Shown here piece by piece: positions 12,201 to 25,944 of a stretch of DNA of 64,000 nucleotides (the stretch's first letter is position 1; every line of letters starts with the position of its first letter). The notes beneath the pieces are model-generated. The model was not told the origin of the DNA. It did no database searches and saw nothing but the letters and a program-made list of their open reading frames with translations. Both the position numbers and the translations under genes were made by a program. This DNA comes from Pithys albifrons albifrons (lineage: Eukaryota > Chordata > Aves > Passeriformes > Thamnophilidae): positions 327,501 to 391,500 of the forward strand of contig NC_092465.1 of assembly GCF_047495875.1 (NCBI RefSeq). The letters are read 5' to 3'.

Positions 12201-14404
12201 CTGTGGTTTTGGGCACCTGGTTTTAAAACTGTTAACCTGTTTCTGCTTGCAGTCATGGCATCTTTTGTATTCCGTGTCTTAAGTCCCTATTCCAGTTTCT
12301 TGGGGAGACTTTGTTTACAATTTGTTGTGCTTCTAGTAAAGTTGCAGAGACTTTTCCGAGTCCTGGCCCTTTCCATGTACTAAGGATAAAAAAGGAGACT
12401 TTTCTTTCCTCCCAGTCTTCCCTTGTCCTAGAGTTGTTCCCCGTGGGAAGCGAGCAGGCTCTTTGCCGGTGTGGTTGGTCCGAGGGTGCCTTTCCCTTCT
12501 CTCTGAGCGGGATCCCAGGCTGAGGGCTGGAGCTGTGCAGGTCCCTGCCTGTCTCAGGGCCTGGTTATCGTTCTGGGGCGTGCAGGCAGAACTTCAGAGC
12601 TCTTTGCACTGTCCTCAGCTCTACTGAGCCTCTAACCTTTGCACCAAGGTGCAGCTTTTGGGGACTGTTCAGTGCCTTCAGGACTGATTCCAGAGCCCAG
12701 ACTCAGCAGGGCCACAGGAATAGATTAGCCAGAAGTGGAGTGTGCAGAATTTCAACAGAGAGTGGGTACTTGAGATTTCAGCTTCAGATAACTCAGGGAA
12801 CACCATGTTTTCAACTTAGAAACTAAGAAATACAACTTTGTTTTCTGCTTTCTGGCGGACAGGTGAGGGCTCTAGTCGGCCAATAGGATGGTTGAGAGTG
12901 TAGCAAAATACATAATTTTTAAAGTTTTTCCTCTGTCTAATGAATTGCTTCCACTTTTTAAATTGTGTAATTACTGTGTAGTGTTGTCTTCCATCTCTTC
13001 TATCTTCCTGTTTTGGTTCTAGTAGGTTGAGGTTTTTGATGTTGTCAAAGTATGGCAGTGGGGGAGAGAAGGGGAATACTCATGTCAAGATTTCTGCGTG
13101 GGAGAAAGGTTGATGCTGTTGCCACTGACTGTTGAGAGGAAATTTGTTCCTGGCTGTCCTTTGTCAAGGGAGAAAAATACCCATTGTTTTCCTGGCAGGC
13201 CTGGGAGTGCGGCTGGACATTGTTTGCCGTGACAAACAAAAAAGCAGTTGGTTTTAATGCCCACACATTTACAGGTTGTAATTTAAGATTAAATTAAAAA
13301 ACCCTGGCTGTTGTTGATGCAACTGCCTGCCTAGATTTAAATTGTTACTTCACTCGCCTGACTTTGTAAGAGAAGTTGCTGCTCCAGCAGATGACTGAAG
13401 TTTTGTTTGTGCAAATTTACTAATGTGATTTTTTGACTGTGCCATGGTGAGATAGGAGAACTTCCTGCTTCCATCAGTGTGATGCTTTAGAAAAAAATCT
13501 AGTGTGAAAATGCCCAATTTTCTGCCCATTTGTTTTCTAAAAACTCTGAAATGCCATTTTATTAACATTTTTGATACATAGGCAATTACACATATTTGCT
13601 TAATTAAAATTGTCAGTGTAGCTCAAGAGAGCTCTCTGAGCTTTGTAGAATAACTACATGTTGAAGGCTATGGAAGATATTTTTAAAATATCAAACTCTA
13701 AAATTTCACTGAATTTTAGGAAGTATTAGGATTTCTACTACTTTAGCAAGTAACATTTTCCTGAAGTGGCTGTTCTCTGTGTCCTATACAGTCTGTGTGA
13801 ACTGTGAGTTTAGAAAAACTTCATGTACCCAGGGAAAAAAGTCTGGGACATAAACAATCCAAACAAGTGTTCAAAATTACTTTCAGTTTTAAATGTTCAG
13901 TGAAATATGTGATTTTGTACTGACACAGACACGCTTCTGAATTCGTACAGCATGAGGAGAACTTGAAATCCTCATGCTGGAGAGCATCTCTAATGGAATG
14001 AAACTCTGGTTCTACTAGAACAAAATGGGAGAATTTTCATTGAATTTTGGGAGGCCAGAATTTTTTCTTTCCTGCCATTTTAACAGAAAGATTTCTTTGG
14101 TTTACTGTGTACGTCAAAGGGGAACACATCGCACCATCTCATTCACAATTTAGTAAGAGGAGCATGGGGATGTGTATTTAAACTGCTGGTTGCAAACAAA
14201 CCAAGTGTGATTATGTAACAGTTGGCTTCAGCTGTTGTTGAAATGGCTTCGTATCTGGCAGTGGGAAAAAAAGAGTTTTCACTATGCTGGAAATGCTTCA
14301 CATACTTTTTTTTGAGAATTTTTACTGTTCTTTCTGATGTGTCTTTTGTCCTTGTAAAAGTGACTTGATGACTCAGCCGATCATTAATTGTTTTCTGTTT
14401 TCAG

Positions 14405-14447
14405 GTTGCAAACCAGCAATGTCCTAGAACTGACCACGCTCCTCACG
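14405..14447 (+). other. Candidate 43-nt 5'-UTR exon
   Basis: A plausible branch region (CATTAATTG) and the acceptor TTTTCTGTTTTCAG end at 14404. The donor ACG|GTAAGTGAG follows at 14448 and is near-perfect. The 43-nt insert contains an upstream ATG closed after one further codon (ATG TCC TAG). The location and strand fit a non-coding leader exon of BAZ2B, whose ATG exon starts at an acceptor. No transcript evidence is available here. Confidence 0.4.
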
Positions 14448-17400
14448 GTAAGTGAGCTGCAGCAAAAAGCACTCTGAGAGTTTTCTGGGAGGGATGGGTC
14501 ATACAGGGAAAAGGACAGTGTTACCTACTGCATAGCTTAGTGCTACAATCTGCATCCAGGTCCTGGTTCCAGCCAGACGTTCAGCACAGCATTAACTAAA
14601 ATTTACAGAGTTTTAGTCCATCAGTGCAATTACGTTTGTGGCTTTGGGTTTAACTATTGAGTAGGACTTCAGCAATTCATGTCCACAGTACTGTTGTCAT
14701 TCTCTGGATTACCTTGCCTGTAGGCTTGAAATATAATAGAATGTAATTTTAGTGTATACTGTTAGTAGTTTTGGTGTCTGATGTTACACAATTTAGGGAA
14801 TATTTAAAACTAATTGAGAGTTTGCGCTGAGATTTTGGATTCCAAAGTCAGTTTTTGTGGCTTTGAAAAGCATTTTGTGTAGTCAGAGAAGACATGATAT
14901 TTTGCTCGATGAGGAGTTACACCCTTTTACCAGACTACAAGGAAATGAAGAATTTTGCATTTCCATCAGTTTGCTTGAGTTTTTTTCAGGATAGCTAACA
15001 AAAAACCTGTTTGTGCCTTACTCCACTCCTTGGCTTTGGACAAAGTTAACAGTGACAGCCAACACAGATTTTAGCAGAAAGCCTGCCTGTTTAGCTCATA
15101 AATGCAACTTTCAGGAGCGCTTCTTAACTGCTGCTTGATTTCCTGTCTGTGAGGTTCATAAAACAGGGGAGGGAAATCTGAAATACCTTTGTTAGGATTT
15201 TCACATTTATTGTTTTCATGTAGCTCATATTGACCATCAATTCTTCATATACTTATGATAAAGTACTGTGAAAATAGTGAGTAAGGTACTTAGATTTGTA
15301 AAGACATTCTAAGCCTATGTACAGCAATGGGATCCATTGGCTGCTGAGAGCCTTGTTTGGGTCCCAGGCTCAGGACTGTGTGATCCTGTGTGAGTCTCAC
15401 GTTTCAGTAGTGCCCTTCTTGCCCTTATCCCAGACGTAACTTTACAATCAGTAGAGATAAAATTTGCACTGACAGTAGGAGAAAAAGAAGTCTAAATCAA
15501 TCGGTTTTGCATGCTGATTAAAATAATTTTTAAGATTAAATTTTAAAAGCTTGAGTTTACAAAGTGCTTTCTGTACAGTGCAGACAGAGGAGCTGTTACA
15601 GCCACTACTTGTGACTTAATACAGTGTTAACAGGAATGGGACGAGCATCAACAGCTGCTGAATTCAAAGAGGGAATAGGTTAATATGGAGACAGTGGATC
15701 TATTGAATAGGAGGGATCAAGTGAATTAAAGTGAAGATACTGCTTAGCAGTCAGTGACAAAGAGCAGGTAAGGGCAGGAGGTGGGATAACCTGCTTATTT
15801 GAAGTCAGGAACAGCATTCTGAACCATTTAAAAAATTAAAAAGCAGAACTAGGAAAGTCATTAAGTAATTTGCAATAATAGAAATACAAATACTTTATCT
15901 AGGATTTAACATTTACTGCCCATATCAGATACTGTGAAACTTCCTGTAATGGAGTCCTATACTGCCAGTTCCTATAAGGTGAGCTGTTTTAATGAAAAAG
16001 CCTTAATTTCATAAAAGCTGAACCTCGTTAGTGAGGTAACATTTTTTGCTGGGATGCCCTGAGACTGTTGCCTTCTCAGCCTCCAGTGTCTGAAGAAAGA
16101 TAGTGAATTTTTCTAGAAGCAGCTTTCAGTTTTGTAGGTGATAAGGGATGTAATATGTAATTGGTAGTAAACATTACCTGTATGTTTGGCTTGGAAAAGC
16201 CAAACCTGCTTAAATTCCTGACTTGTGAAATCTTGTTTAAAACAAAGAAGGCCTTTGCCCTGGGGAGGAGATACAGTCCCATTAAGAATACATATGCATT
16301 GGTTGGGTTAAAAGTTTGTCTCTTAACTTCCTCCTTAATGTTTTCGCAGTTATTACCTACAAGTAAGTCTAGATCCTACTTTGTGGGGCAATTTTTCCTA
16401 GACCTACAACCATGGGATGCAAGATGCCAGCTGCCTCTGTTACTGTGTGGAAACCTTAGGATGAATTGAACCAAAAAGTGCCTTACTGAGAAAATGAGAA
16501 GGTGCTCAATAAATGGTTCAGCGTAACTTTCCTCCTTTTAAATAAACAATTGGAGAAGAACAGGAGAAAGTTATAGAAAGATTTGTGCTTTTTAATGAGT
16601 TTTCCTGTAGGCATTAAAAAATGCAAGAGAATAATAGCCAGGCATAGATCTCTCTCTTTCAACAAGCTTTAACTTAGGGCTGTCTGTTGGTACTAACTCA
16701 GTGTGCCAGTTTGTTTTGCCTGTGTGTTTATGTCCAACTGTAACTTCTTTTGTGAAGGATGAAAAGTATCAAATCTCTGAATAAGCAGAAAACCCCATGT
16801 CCTTAGTCATCTCCAGCATTTCTGTGAATACAATCAGTTCTTTAGTTTACAGAACATCCTTCCTTCTCCATGGAGCAAAAGCAGCCCTTCCATCCACACA
16901 CAGAAATGGCACTTCAGTGTGCCCTCCTTGTAACAAAGAGGTTGCTCAAGAGAGCTTGAAAAGATTAGGAAAAATGGCAAGTAATAATTCCTTCTGTGTT
17001 CTGAGCTGTGCAGCTGGTTGTTGGTTTATTTGTTTGTTTTTTTTTTCTGCTCCCAAAACACAAAATTCTTTTAATTCCTAATTGAGGCTCTTTTTACTTT
17101 TTCCAAAAGGTGGCGGTGGTGAATTTAACAGTCTCACTTTATTTGTGGAAACAGATAATTTAGAATGTTGACACAGTACTTGAAAGTTGGGCAGATAATA
17201 CTTTCTAAAAATTTTTTATATGGTTGTAACTAAGCAAGTTATTAATGTCTATAATGAAACAAATGAGCTAAAAGTAAAAGGTCAGCTCAGCAGAAGGCTG
17301 AGCAAACTTTTCTGGAGTTAAGTTAGGAAGTTAAGAAGTGAGGCCCCTTTAACCGAGATTGTGATGACAAGGCAGGTCTGAGGGACGTTGCTGTTAGAGG

Positions 17401-18283
17401 AGTACTGGAGTTGGTGAATGTTGTTGTTTGCAGAAGAATCCTCGTGGGCGAGATCTGCACTGAAGGGAACCTTCTCCGTTTTTTTGAAGGGGAGGGTGGA
17501 GGTAAAAAACCAGCAAAGAAGAGCAAAATGTTAAAAGATTCAGAAATGAAGCTTTCTACAGAAAGCATAATTAAGGATTTGACAGGTTTTGAAAACTACC
17601 TGGTTTCTTTTCACGGTGACAAAGTGTACGTTGGCCTACTTGGGATTGGTGGCTGGATGTGTGAAGTCAAACTGCAACAGAAAAAGTGTGAAGAGTTTTT
17701 CTTGCCGTCAGATCCACTAAAAGTCCATTGCAGTTACTGGTTTTAAAATATAGAAGCAAATTGCCAAGAAAAGACTGTCTTGGAGTTTTTCTGCTGTGTA
17801 CCAGAATTCATAATATTACTGTCAGTAATTTTATATTTGCTTATATTTTTAAAGTCTTAAAATTCCTTAAGCAAAACTAAACTTACATTACTTACTGCCT
17901 TATTTTAAGGTAGGTAGCAAATCCTGTGATAATAAAGAAAATAGTGGAATGAAAAGATTCAAAACTTAGAAGGCAACTGGTTGAATAAAGAGTGAGAGCT
18001 TTTCTAACTTGACAACTGGAAGAGCTTAAATGTGTATGTTACGGGAAACAAGTGTGTAAACAGAACAAGTTGATCAGGGGAGCAGGTGAGTAGAACCTCT
18101 TCAATGACATGGGAAAGGCACAAGCCCTTGGCTTAGTCTGCATTTGTGGGTGTATCTCTATTCTGGTGCTTGCAACATCAGTACTCCATGAAACAATTGA
18201 TCTTAACTGTAGGTAAATAAGTAAAAAAGGTTTGTTTTCAGAAATTTTTGCCTAGCAGGACATGTTGAAGCAGTAGCAGAATG

Positions 18284-18430
18284 CCCATCCCTGGGAAGTG
18301 GTCAAAAGCTGATTGGATGGGGCTTTGGACAACCCAGTCCAGTAAAAGATGCCTCTGCTCATGGGAGGGGGTTGGACTAGATGATCTTTGGAGGTCTCTT
18401 TCAACCCAGACCAGCCTGTGGTTCTGTGAA
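18284..18430 (+). mobile_element. CR1 LINE 3' end
   Basis: It contains CCCATCCCTGGGAAGTGGTC, GGGGGTTGGACTAGATGATC and CTCTTTCAACCCAGACCAGC, and ends with GGTTCTGTG. These are the last roughly 150 bp of a CR1 in plus orientation. Confidence 0.85.
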
Positions 18431-18519
18431 ACACTGAAATGGGTGCTCAGAGAATTTGCAAAAGCTGTATCTTGTTCACTGGTAGGGCTCTGAACAACTT
18501 CATTTAACTTTGAAGTTAG

Positions 18520-18595
18520 CTGGGCTTTGATCAGGAGATGGGACCAGATGACCCCTGTAAGATCTTTCTAGTCTACACAACTGAATGATTCTATA
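18520..18595 (+). mobile_element. Short CR1-like 3' end
   Basis: GAGATGGGACCAGATGACCC, then AAGATCTTTCTAGTCTACAC, then GAATGATTCTAT matches the final part of a CR1 3' end. It lies about 90 bp after the previous fragment and looks like a separate, more diverged copy. Confidence 0.65.
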
Positions 18596-20032
18596 TTAAC
18601 TACAGAATTCTTAACTATGTTCCTTTTCTTCCCCTTTGCCTCTTTCCTAAGGAATGGATTGCAGGGAATGTGTAGTGGTAGAAAGAAAGCTGTCATGTAA
18701 GACTGAGAGGTGTTGAATTTCTAACTGTGCTCATCGTTTGTTTTTACCTCTGTCCTTCTGTGTCCTCAGTGAGATCTTTCTTAGCTTGGTGCTGTCCCTC
18801 AGATCTGGCCATGCCTGAATATCTTACCTGGCTTCTTCTTAGCTCTTACTGCCTTATGGTACATCCTCTCAAAGATGTGCTACGTTGCTTTTCTGTTGAG
18901 CCTGGTTTTCCTCAGTTTGGGAGCAGTTGTCTTAAATTTGGATGCAGCTTGGTGCCCTTCTTCAGGTTTGGCTCTTCAAGTGCAAAAATGAGTGAGCAAT
19001 GAAGTGCTGCTCTGTGTTAATCTCAGAGAAAGTCTGTGTCATGCAGGTGCTCCCTTGTGTTGTATAGTTTGTCAGCACACTTTAACAGCACTGAAAACCC
19101 AAAGTAGTGAGTGCCAATGAGGAGACTGGGGTAGAGGTAGTTCAGTTGCAGACAAGGTAAGTAGCAAAATACATATTGATAGCAGGTGGAAAACTGAACA
19201 CATTTGGTGGGGTTTTTTGCTTGGTTGGTTTGGGGGGTTTTGGAGTGAGAGGTGTGATATGAGACTGTCAAGTGAATACCTGCCAGTCATCAAATAAACA
19301 TGTGGGATATGTATCCGTGGACATCTGATCCCACCTTCCTAAGGCAGGCACAGAGGTAACACCTGAACTAGTTCAGCCTTACAGTGCAGTCTGCCTAAGC
19401 CCCAGGGGGATTTAGCCAGAGAAATTCTAGGGGGCAAGGTACTTGAGGACATGAGGAGACATTGTTTTCCATACAAATTTAGAAAAATATCCTGGGTTTC
19501 AATTCTGCTTATTTTTGGAATACCAAATGCAGTCTGAACAAAGTGAAGTGGGCAGAGAACAGATAGAAATAGAACAGGTTCAAATTATCAAGGTGTTGAC
19601 ACTGTAAGTTCTGTAATAGGAGGAAGTAAGGACATAATGAAAAGAAAGAATGGGAGGTAAAGTTCAGATTGCAAAATATGTGCTTTGCAGGTGTTATTAA
19701 GTAAATTTTCATAAAGGTGCTTGCAAGCTTCATCTAGTGTTCAAATACTTTGCTGCTATACATTTACTGGTTAGTGAGGGAGCAGCTGGAGATGTGGCTG
19801 TGCAATGTGTGTGCTTGCACAGGTATTTGGAACACAAAATGGTCTCTTCTGAGGCCCAGTTCCACTGTAAAAGCAAGCTGCAGATTTGCATGTGTTAAAA
19901 CTTGTCTAGAGTTCCGACATTTATCTGCATTTCAAGACTCCCAAAGTTGCTATCTAATAATACTTCATTAAAGTCACGTTGTAATGAGCCTGGTGATGGA
20001 GTGTGTGTTCTCATACTTGACAGAGAGTTTAT

Positions 20033-20075
20033 GTGTGCATGTGTGTGTGTGTGTGTGTGTGTATCTGTGTCTGTG
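20033..20075 (+). repeat. (GT)n microsatellite
   Basis: A short run of about 12 GT units inside a slightly longer TGTG/TCTG stretch. Ordinary simple repeat. Confidence 0.9.
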
Positions 20076-23000
20076 ACTGGTTTTATCAGGCCAGGTATAA
20101 TCTGTTTTGTCTGAGGACCAAATTCTTTAGGTCCTCATTCAAAAAGGCAAAATTCTCTTTCCTGTTTTGACTCAGCTCTAACCTGGAAATTTTTTTAAAA
20201 ATCACTTTATATATACATCAAGAGACATAGAGCCGAATGTAGTTTTGTTGGTTTCACTGAAACTATGATAGTTTCTTTGCATGGAGGTCTGTAATAAGGA
20301 TCTTACCAGGCATGTTCTGTTTATTGGGAAAAGAAAAAAGTAGATTGCAATGCTGTGCATGTATGCAAAGTACAGATTTTAAAACTGTCAGATGTTTTCT
20401 AACTCGTTTTGTATGTTTTCTCAGTATTCAAAAGGTTTTCTTTTTAGGTTTTCCAAAGGTAATTTATTTAAGGCGAACACAGCAATGAAAAAGATGTAGA
20501 ATTTGAAGTTTTAATATTCTGGCACAATTCAAAGGAACTAAGGAAATGATATGTGAAGAGTTCTGCTTAAATGCATATCAGCTGAATAAAGCATGGACTG
20601 GGAGCTTTTTGAGGGGCTGTGTGTATCATCTGCTTGAGATGTGTTACAGAGGTGATGCCAAGGTGAGAGCAGACTCGCAGAATCGTTGGAAATCATTGAT
20701 ATTCTGACTCTGAGGCTGTAAATGGCTCTGTGGCAGATGGAGGCTTTGTCAAGGAAGAAAAATGGCAGCTCTGCAACATCATAGATGTTTTTGCTCAGCA
20801 GCTCAGCACAGAGGCTGTGACCTTCCAGTGTTCAGGAGTTCCTCCTGTACTTCAATAAATCGTCCTCCACTTTTACTCCCTAAAAGTAGATAAGTAATAG
20901 TCATCATAATTCAATACAGTTTGTGGTATTTCATTGTGAAAAAAACATAAGTATGCTTTATTGCTAGGTATTAAAAGTGAGCTTTGAAGTATGCTTGTAA
21001 TTTCTGCATGAAGTGCCAGTTAATAGCTTTTAACTAAGCATTTTGTAATACTGACCATAAAGGTGTGTTTGTGTGCATAGGTAGGACTACTATACAGCAC
21101 TATATGAAATCTGTGTATGTGAACTGCTCTCTGGAATATTTTAAACAGTGTAAACTGGACAGTGTTAATGTTCTGAATATCTTCATGCTGTGAGCATCTC
21201 TGTTTGATCTATTCCAGCAAAGGACAGAGTCTGAGACTATGTATTGAGGAAGCCATGTCTAGTTAGAGAGGATAAATATGGTTGATAAATTCAGTCTAAT
21301 TTCTGAGTTCACATTTTTTCTTACTGATAAAAATTCAAGTATATTTTAGCACCTTGCAGCATTTAATTTTGTGTGCTGCTGATATGGTTTCATCTGTATG
21401 AGGTTGAATCTATATGTTTTAGAATGAGGGTTCACTTTTATTAGCAGAATAACTGGTTTCTGCATTCTCATACCTGGTAGGGAAATTCATGCCAAGTTGT
21501 GTGAATTTTGAAGTTTTGACCTGTACTTAAGGTGTATGTGTGATTACCTGGTGCCAACAGTTATGTATCAGAATCACGTGTTTCATATGATTTGCATCTC
21601 TCAGTCTTTCTCCTGTAGTCATTGGAATTGAGGCTGTATTGTTTAACAGTTCCCATTTTCTAAGGTTCCATAGGCACTGGTTTGATCCCTAATGAAACCA
21701 GTGATGGCAGCTGTTGCAGTGTATGGCCTGGAACATCTTGTGGAAGATGCTCAGTTGGACAGTTGATCTGTGTTACAGGGCAATAAATCATTGTTAAAAG
21801 TGCAAGCTTTTCACAACTATCACCTGCCAGCCATACTCTTTAGCCTACTTGACAACTGTTAGAGATACAGAAAGCAATCACTGTTCATCACAGAAGAAAA
21901 TGACCCAGCACTTTCAAGGGTCAAGGTTGTTACATTAGAGCTTCTTTCTTTCAAACCCTGATGGTCACATAGTCTTTGTTTTTATAGGTGAGCCCACTGT
22001 AATTAATCATGCTTCCTCTCTCTCTTCAGTTACAGTCATTTGGAGATGGAATGTGGTGAGAGGTGGCTTTGATGCAGAAGGACAAATGCTTTGTAATGGA
22101 AGCATAAGCATCTTTGATAGGGTGTGATTGAGAACAGTCTTTGTACATATTTGTATTAGGACATGGTAATGCATGAATGTAAGACCTCTTCATGTGGCAT
22201 GTGTCTTGATGCTTATGTCCTGTAGCCACAGATCTTAAGAAGTGGGAGTAATGGAATTAAAAAATAAGGCCATGTGTTTTATGCTTTTGAGGCTCTCCAT
22301 GACACAGGTGCTTGTAAACTTAGCAGTGGAGCACGTACGAAGAGAGTTGATGGAAATTTTTATGCTTTCAGTTCCTTACACAGTTCATTATGTCCAGTGC
22401 CTTGCTGGTGTTCTCCCTGGGTTGTGTAGTGACGATTGGACATGACTGACTGGGCTTCAGGGGTGGCTCAGTCTGTTTCTAACATTTATTTATTTTTTCA
22501 GTGGCTTTTGTGCCTCCTGTTTCTTTGGTGTTGTGAAGGCCGTCGCAACTATAGAATGATGGAATGGTTCCTTACACCCCTCAAGATAAAATAAATTACC
22601 AATTCCAGTCATTTATTCCATGGGAGTTCTTGTATACTACAGTAACTATGTGTCCATTCTTTTTCATAGAGTTAGAGTTTTGGGCTGTTAGTTGAAAAAG
22701 AAAGGAGAAAAGCAAACACCCACACTCACATGTGGGTCCCCCCAACAGAAAAGCCAACCCTGCCCAAAAGGTCAGCAAACATTTATTCTCTACTGTTTCA
22801 TATTTCCTTTTGGTGTGACTTTGAGCTTATCAACAATAATGCTAACTTGATAGTACCATTATAGTAACAATGTGTTACTTGTATTAACTCCATTTAAAAA
22901 ATCTGTAAAATGGGAATGGTCGAAAAAATTAGTGGGTCGTATTTTAGTTTTAATAGTTTTGGTGTGATTTCAAAACAAAGGTTTAATATTCTTGGGGCTA

Positions 23001-24149
23001 GGGGTACAAACTCATTGCTTTTTATCTAAGAAATAAAAGACAACTTATATCCCACAAAACCAATATGGTGTTAGTTGGTATAATGAGAGGAAAATGTCTT
23101 TTAAAATACTTTTGTAATGTTTAAATTTTTATTATATAGTAGAATCGTAGAAATTTTTATTAAGTAGTAGAATAAATAATTCCATTCTGTATTAATTTCT
23201 TTTTCAGTGAAGTGTTTTGTGTTGCTGCTGTGTTCTGCTTTCTTAAACATGCTGTCCCTGAACTTGCTGGATCGTCTTACTTGTTTTCACGGTGATTTTG
23301 CATGTTCAGGCAAAGAAATTACACTTGTATTCATGTAAAGATTCTAAATTTTGTCCTGTTTAATCATTAGATGAATGGAGAGGGGATTTTTTTTAAACTG
23401 TGGTGTTCTGGTAAATTCCTGTATTAATGGGCGTGCAACTTGAGCTATGAAAGTATAGTTTGTTTCAAGTGACAGCCAATTTTTATTAGATTTTCCTGCT
23501 GGCTTACAGAGGAGAGAGGTCTCCTTTGTCTCTGTGGCATCCATTGATTTTTCTTTCAGGGCTACATTAACAATGCTGATAGAACCCGTGCAATTACAAT
23601 CTACATTTAGCATTAAGTAGAGAAAGAAATTTTGTAAAATAAAGTGTTGTACATACAGTGTTAGCAGAGTATTTTGCAGCATTGCTGTACTTGAAGCAGA
23701 GGAAGCAGGGCAGGAGACTTGAAAGGTCGGGGGAAAATGAGAGAAAGAACAAACGATGCAAAAAGAAAATGACACTGAGGTCTTGGTTTAATACATATGT
23801 ATTCCAGGTTGATGGCTGATTTCATTAGCAAATCTCATTGTTATGCAATGTCTGTTCTTCTGCAGCAAAATGAGTATTGTATTCTCAGAGGGTCTGTGTG
23901 TCTGTGTGTACATCAGGATGAGAGAGAATACATTCATAGTTTTTCCAAGCTTTTAAAACTTTTAAATCCTTATAGTTTCAAAATAATTTAATTTCAATTT
24001 TACAATAATGTGGTAAATTAATGGTTATTTTTATGGAAAATAATAGCAGTTTAACCCTCGATCTCTGCATTTCTCTGCCGTGTTTGCTACCTATGTGATC
24101 TTTTCTCAAAAATCTCCAGTTTGGCTAAACAGCAGTTAATACTGAATTT

Positions 24150-24205
24150 ATCACATATATGTAAAAACATACATATATACATGCATACATACAAATATAT
24201 ATTAA
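24150..24205 (+). repeat. AT/ACAT-rich simple repeat
   Basis: Imperfect CATA/TATA units (CATACATATATACATGCATACATAC) followed by an A-rich run. Ordinary low-complexity DNA. Confidence 0.75.
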
Positions 24206-25840
24206 AAAAAGAAAAGTAAGACTTGATTTCCTTAATGCTTTTTAAAATGGATGGTAGTCATGTATATAGAACACAGAAACAAACATCATTTCACTCTCAA
24301 ATCTCTTAAAAGTCAAGTCACTCTTTATATTTCTGTAGATTACACTGAAGAATATTGACAGAACTTTCTTGTAAGATACATTAACTTTGTTATGAAATGG
24401 CATGTTTGGTGCATAGGACAGTGGGTTCCTGGAGATACTGGTGTGCTTCAGTTTCTTTTGTTTCCAAGTTGCCAGTTAAAACCATTGTTCCAGTCATACT
24501 AAGACATTTTGATAATCACTGTACTAAAAATGAGAAGGAACATAAGAGGAGGCTTTCATACAGGAGAATGAAAATGTACTGAAATTATTTATTTCTGTTA
24601 TTTTTCTATACTATTTCAGTATTTATTCTATATATGCTCTGTGGGGTTGAAATCTTGTAGCGAATGTTTGAAATGCTACTAAATAAATTTGGGATTTTTA
24701 ATAGTTTTCTTTTGGATATTGGAGTAATGCAGAGAATAAGCCAGTTTTCTGTGTTTTTCTGTGAGAGACTTTTACATGCCTGGAAACAATCCTGTACTTA
24801 GGAGGGTTTTGGAAGAGATGAGTGTAGTAATAGTAGATGTGGCTCCTTCGAGTGACAGTTCAGTGGTAGCTACTGTGTTTATTCCAATTCCAAGATGCTA
24901 TTTTAAGGGTCAGATTAATAGATGAAGTGTGCATGTGTTGTAAGTAATTCAAGGAGGAGCAAAGGGCCTTTAAAAAGAAGCCAAATCATGAGCAATAGGA
25001 CCAGTAAATGTGACCAGAACGTGGAGGAGATAGAACCAAGAGGACATTGCTGCCTCTCCTGCCCCTGGGGAAGGAAGCTTTGGGGGGGCTATAACCACTA
25101 TAAGGATCAGATTACTTAGTGTCAGCTGATGGGTGTTAAAGGGTGGTTGATCTAGTTGTTCTTGGTAGTGAGAAACTATGTGAAATCTGTCTCTTGATGC
25201 GTCTGTGTTTTCAGTTTGAAGACCTGTTTAGACCACGCCAGTGGTACTCAGTGTAACAGTGGAACTCAAGAGTGGTTTCTGCGGTAGGGAAGAAAACGGT
25301 ACTGGAACTTGTGAATGTTGTCAGAATCTTAATTTATAGGCACATGAGCAGGACTTCCTGTTGTATGAAGGTGTCTGAAGGGGAAAAGGTGATTGAGACT
25401 TTTGTCATGGGCTGAGAACGAGGAGGAAAGTTGGTTGGTTGGTTCAACCCTTGTTGAGGGCCCCCCATCTTCTGTAATTTAATTGGAGGTCACTTTTATT
25501 AACTTGTTAGTTTTTCTTGAGTAAAAAGATGATTTAGAACTTCTTTTATGTCTAAGTAATGAATGGTCCCTTTTGTCCCCACCTTACTGGTCCATGCAAT
25601 TGGTGTCAGAAGATTGTAGCTAAAATTGCTAGAAGCAAAAGATAGATAGATACTGCACCTGAAACTTTATAAAATAAATATATTGCTTCAATGAACTGCA
25701 GAGAGTTCATACTCTCCAATACCTTTGCTGCAGGTTATATTCACGGGTGGTGCTGAATTTTGGTATTGTGCTTGTTTTTATAAAACACTTGGTATTTTAA
25801 GCAATGTTTCTGCTATGAAGTAATCTGTGTTTTCCTGCAG

Positions 25841-25944
25841 CAATTTTGGAGTTTGCATCAAGGTATGATGCAAAGTACAGATCTCTGGCTTTGTTAGCCC
25901 TCACTGGAGGTTGCGTAGAGATTACACGCTCCTTTCAAGTGTCT
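25841..25944 (+). other. Candidate 104-nt 5'-UTR exon
   Basis: The acceptor GTGTTTTCCTGCAG ends at 25840 and the consensus donor TCT|GTAAGTAAA starts at 25945. The 104-nt stretch contains a short upstream reading frame of ten codons (ATGATGCAA... ending TAG). One other frame is open through the whole exon but is not in register with the BAZ2B ATG if spliced directly to 45892. The most economical reading is a non-coding leader exon of BAZ2B. Confidence 0.42.

Larger units (their letters stand above)
1..14404 (+). other. Non-coding region, left part
   Basis: Apart from the CR1 pieces, the LTR and the candidate exon at 5176-5311 listed separately, this is AT-rich unique DNA with no gene I can recognise on either strand. 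All open frames are short and unlike known proteins. It is probably 5' intron or upstream sequence of BAZ2B. A degenerate minus-strand reading frame at about 7700-8100 is discussed in the findings. Confidence 0.6.

Noticed and set aside
17411..17746. Lys-rich open frame of 111 codons
   Set aside because: No recognised similarity. An exon-like start at 17432 has only a weak donor (GTAAAA). Length is within what chance allows in 64 kb.
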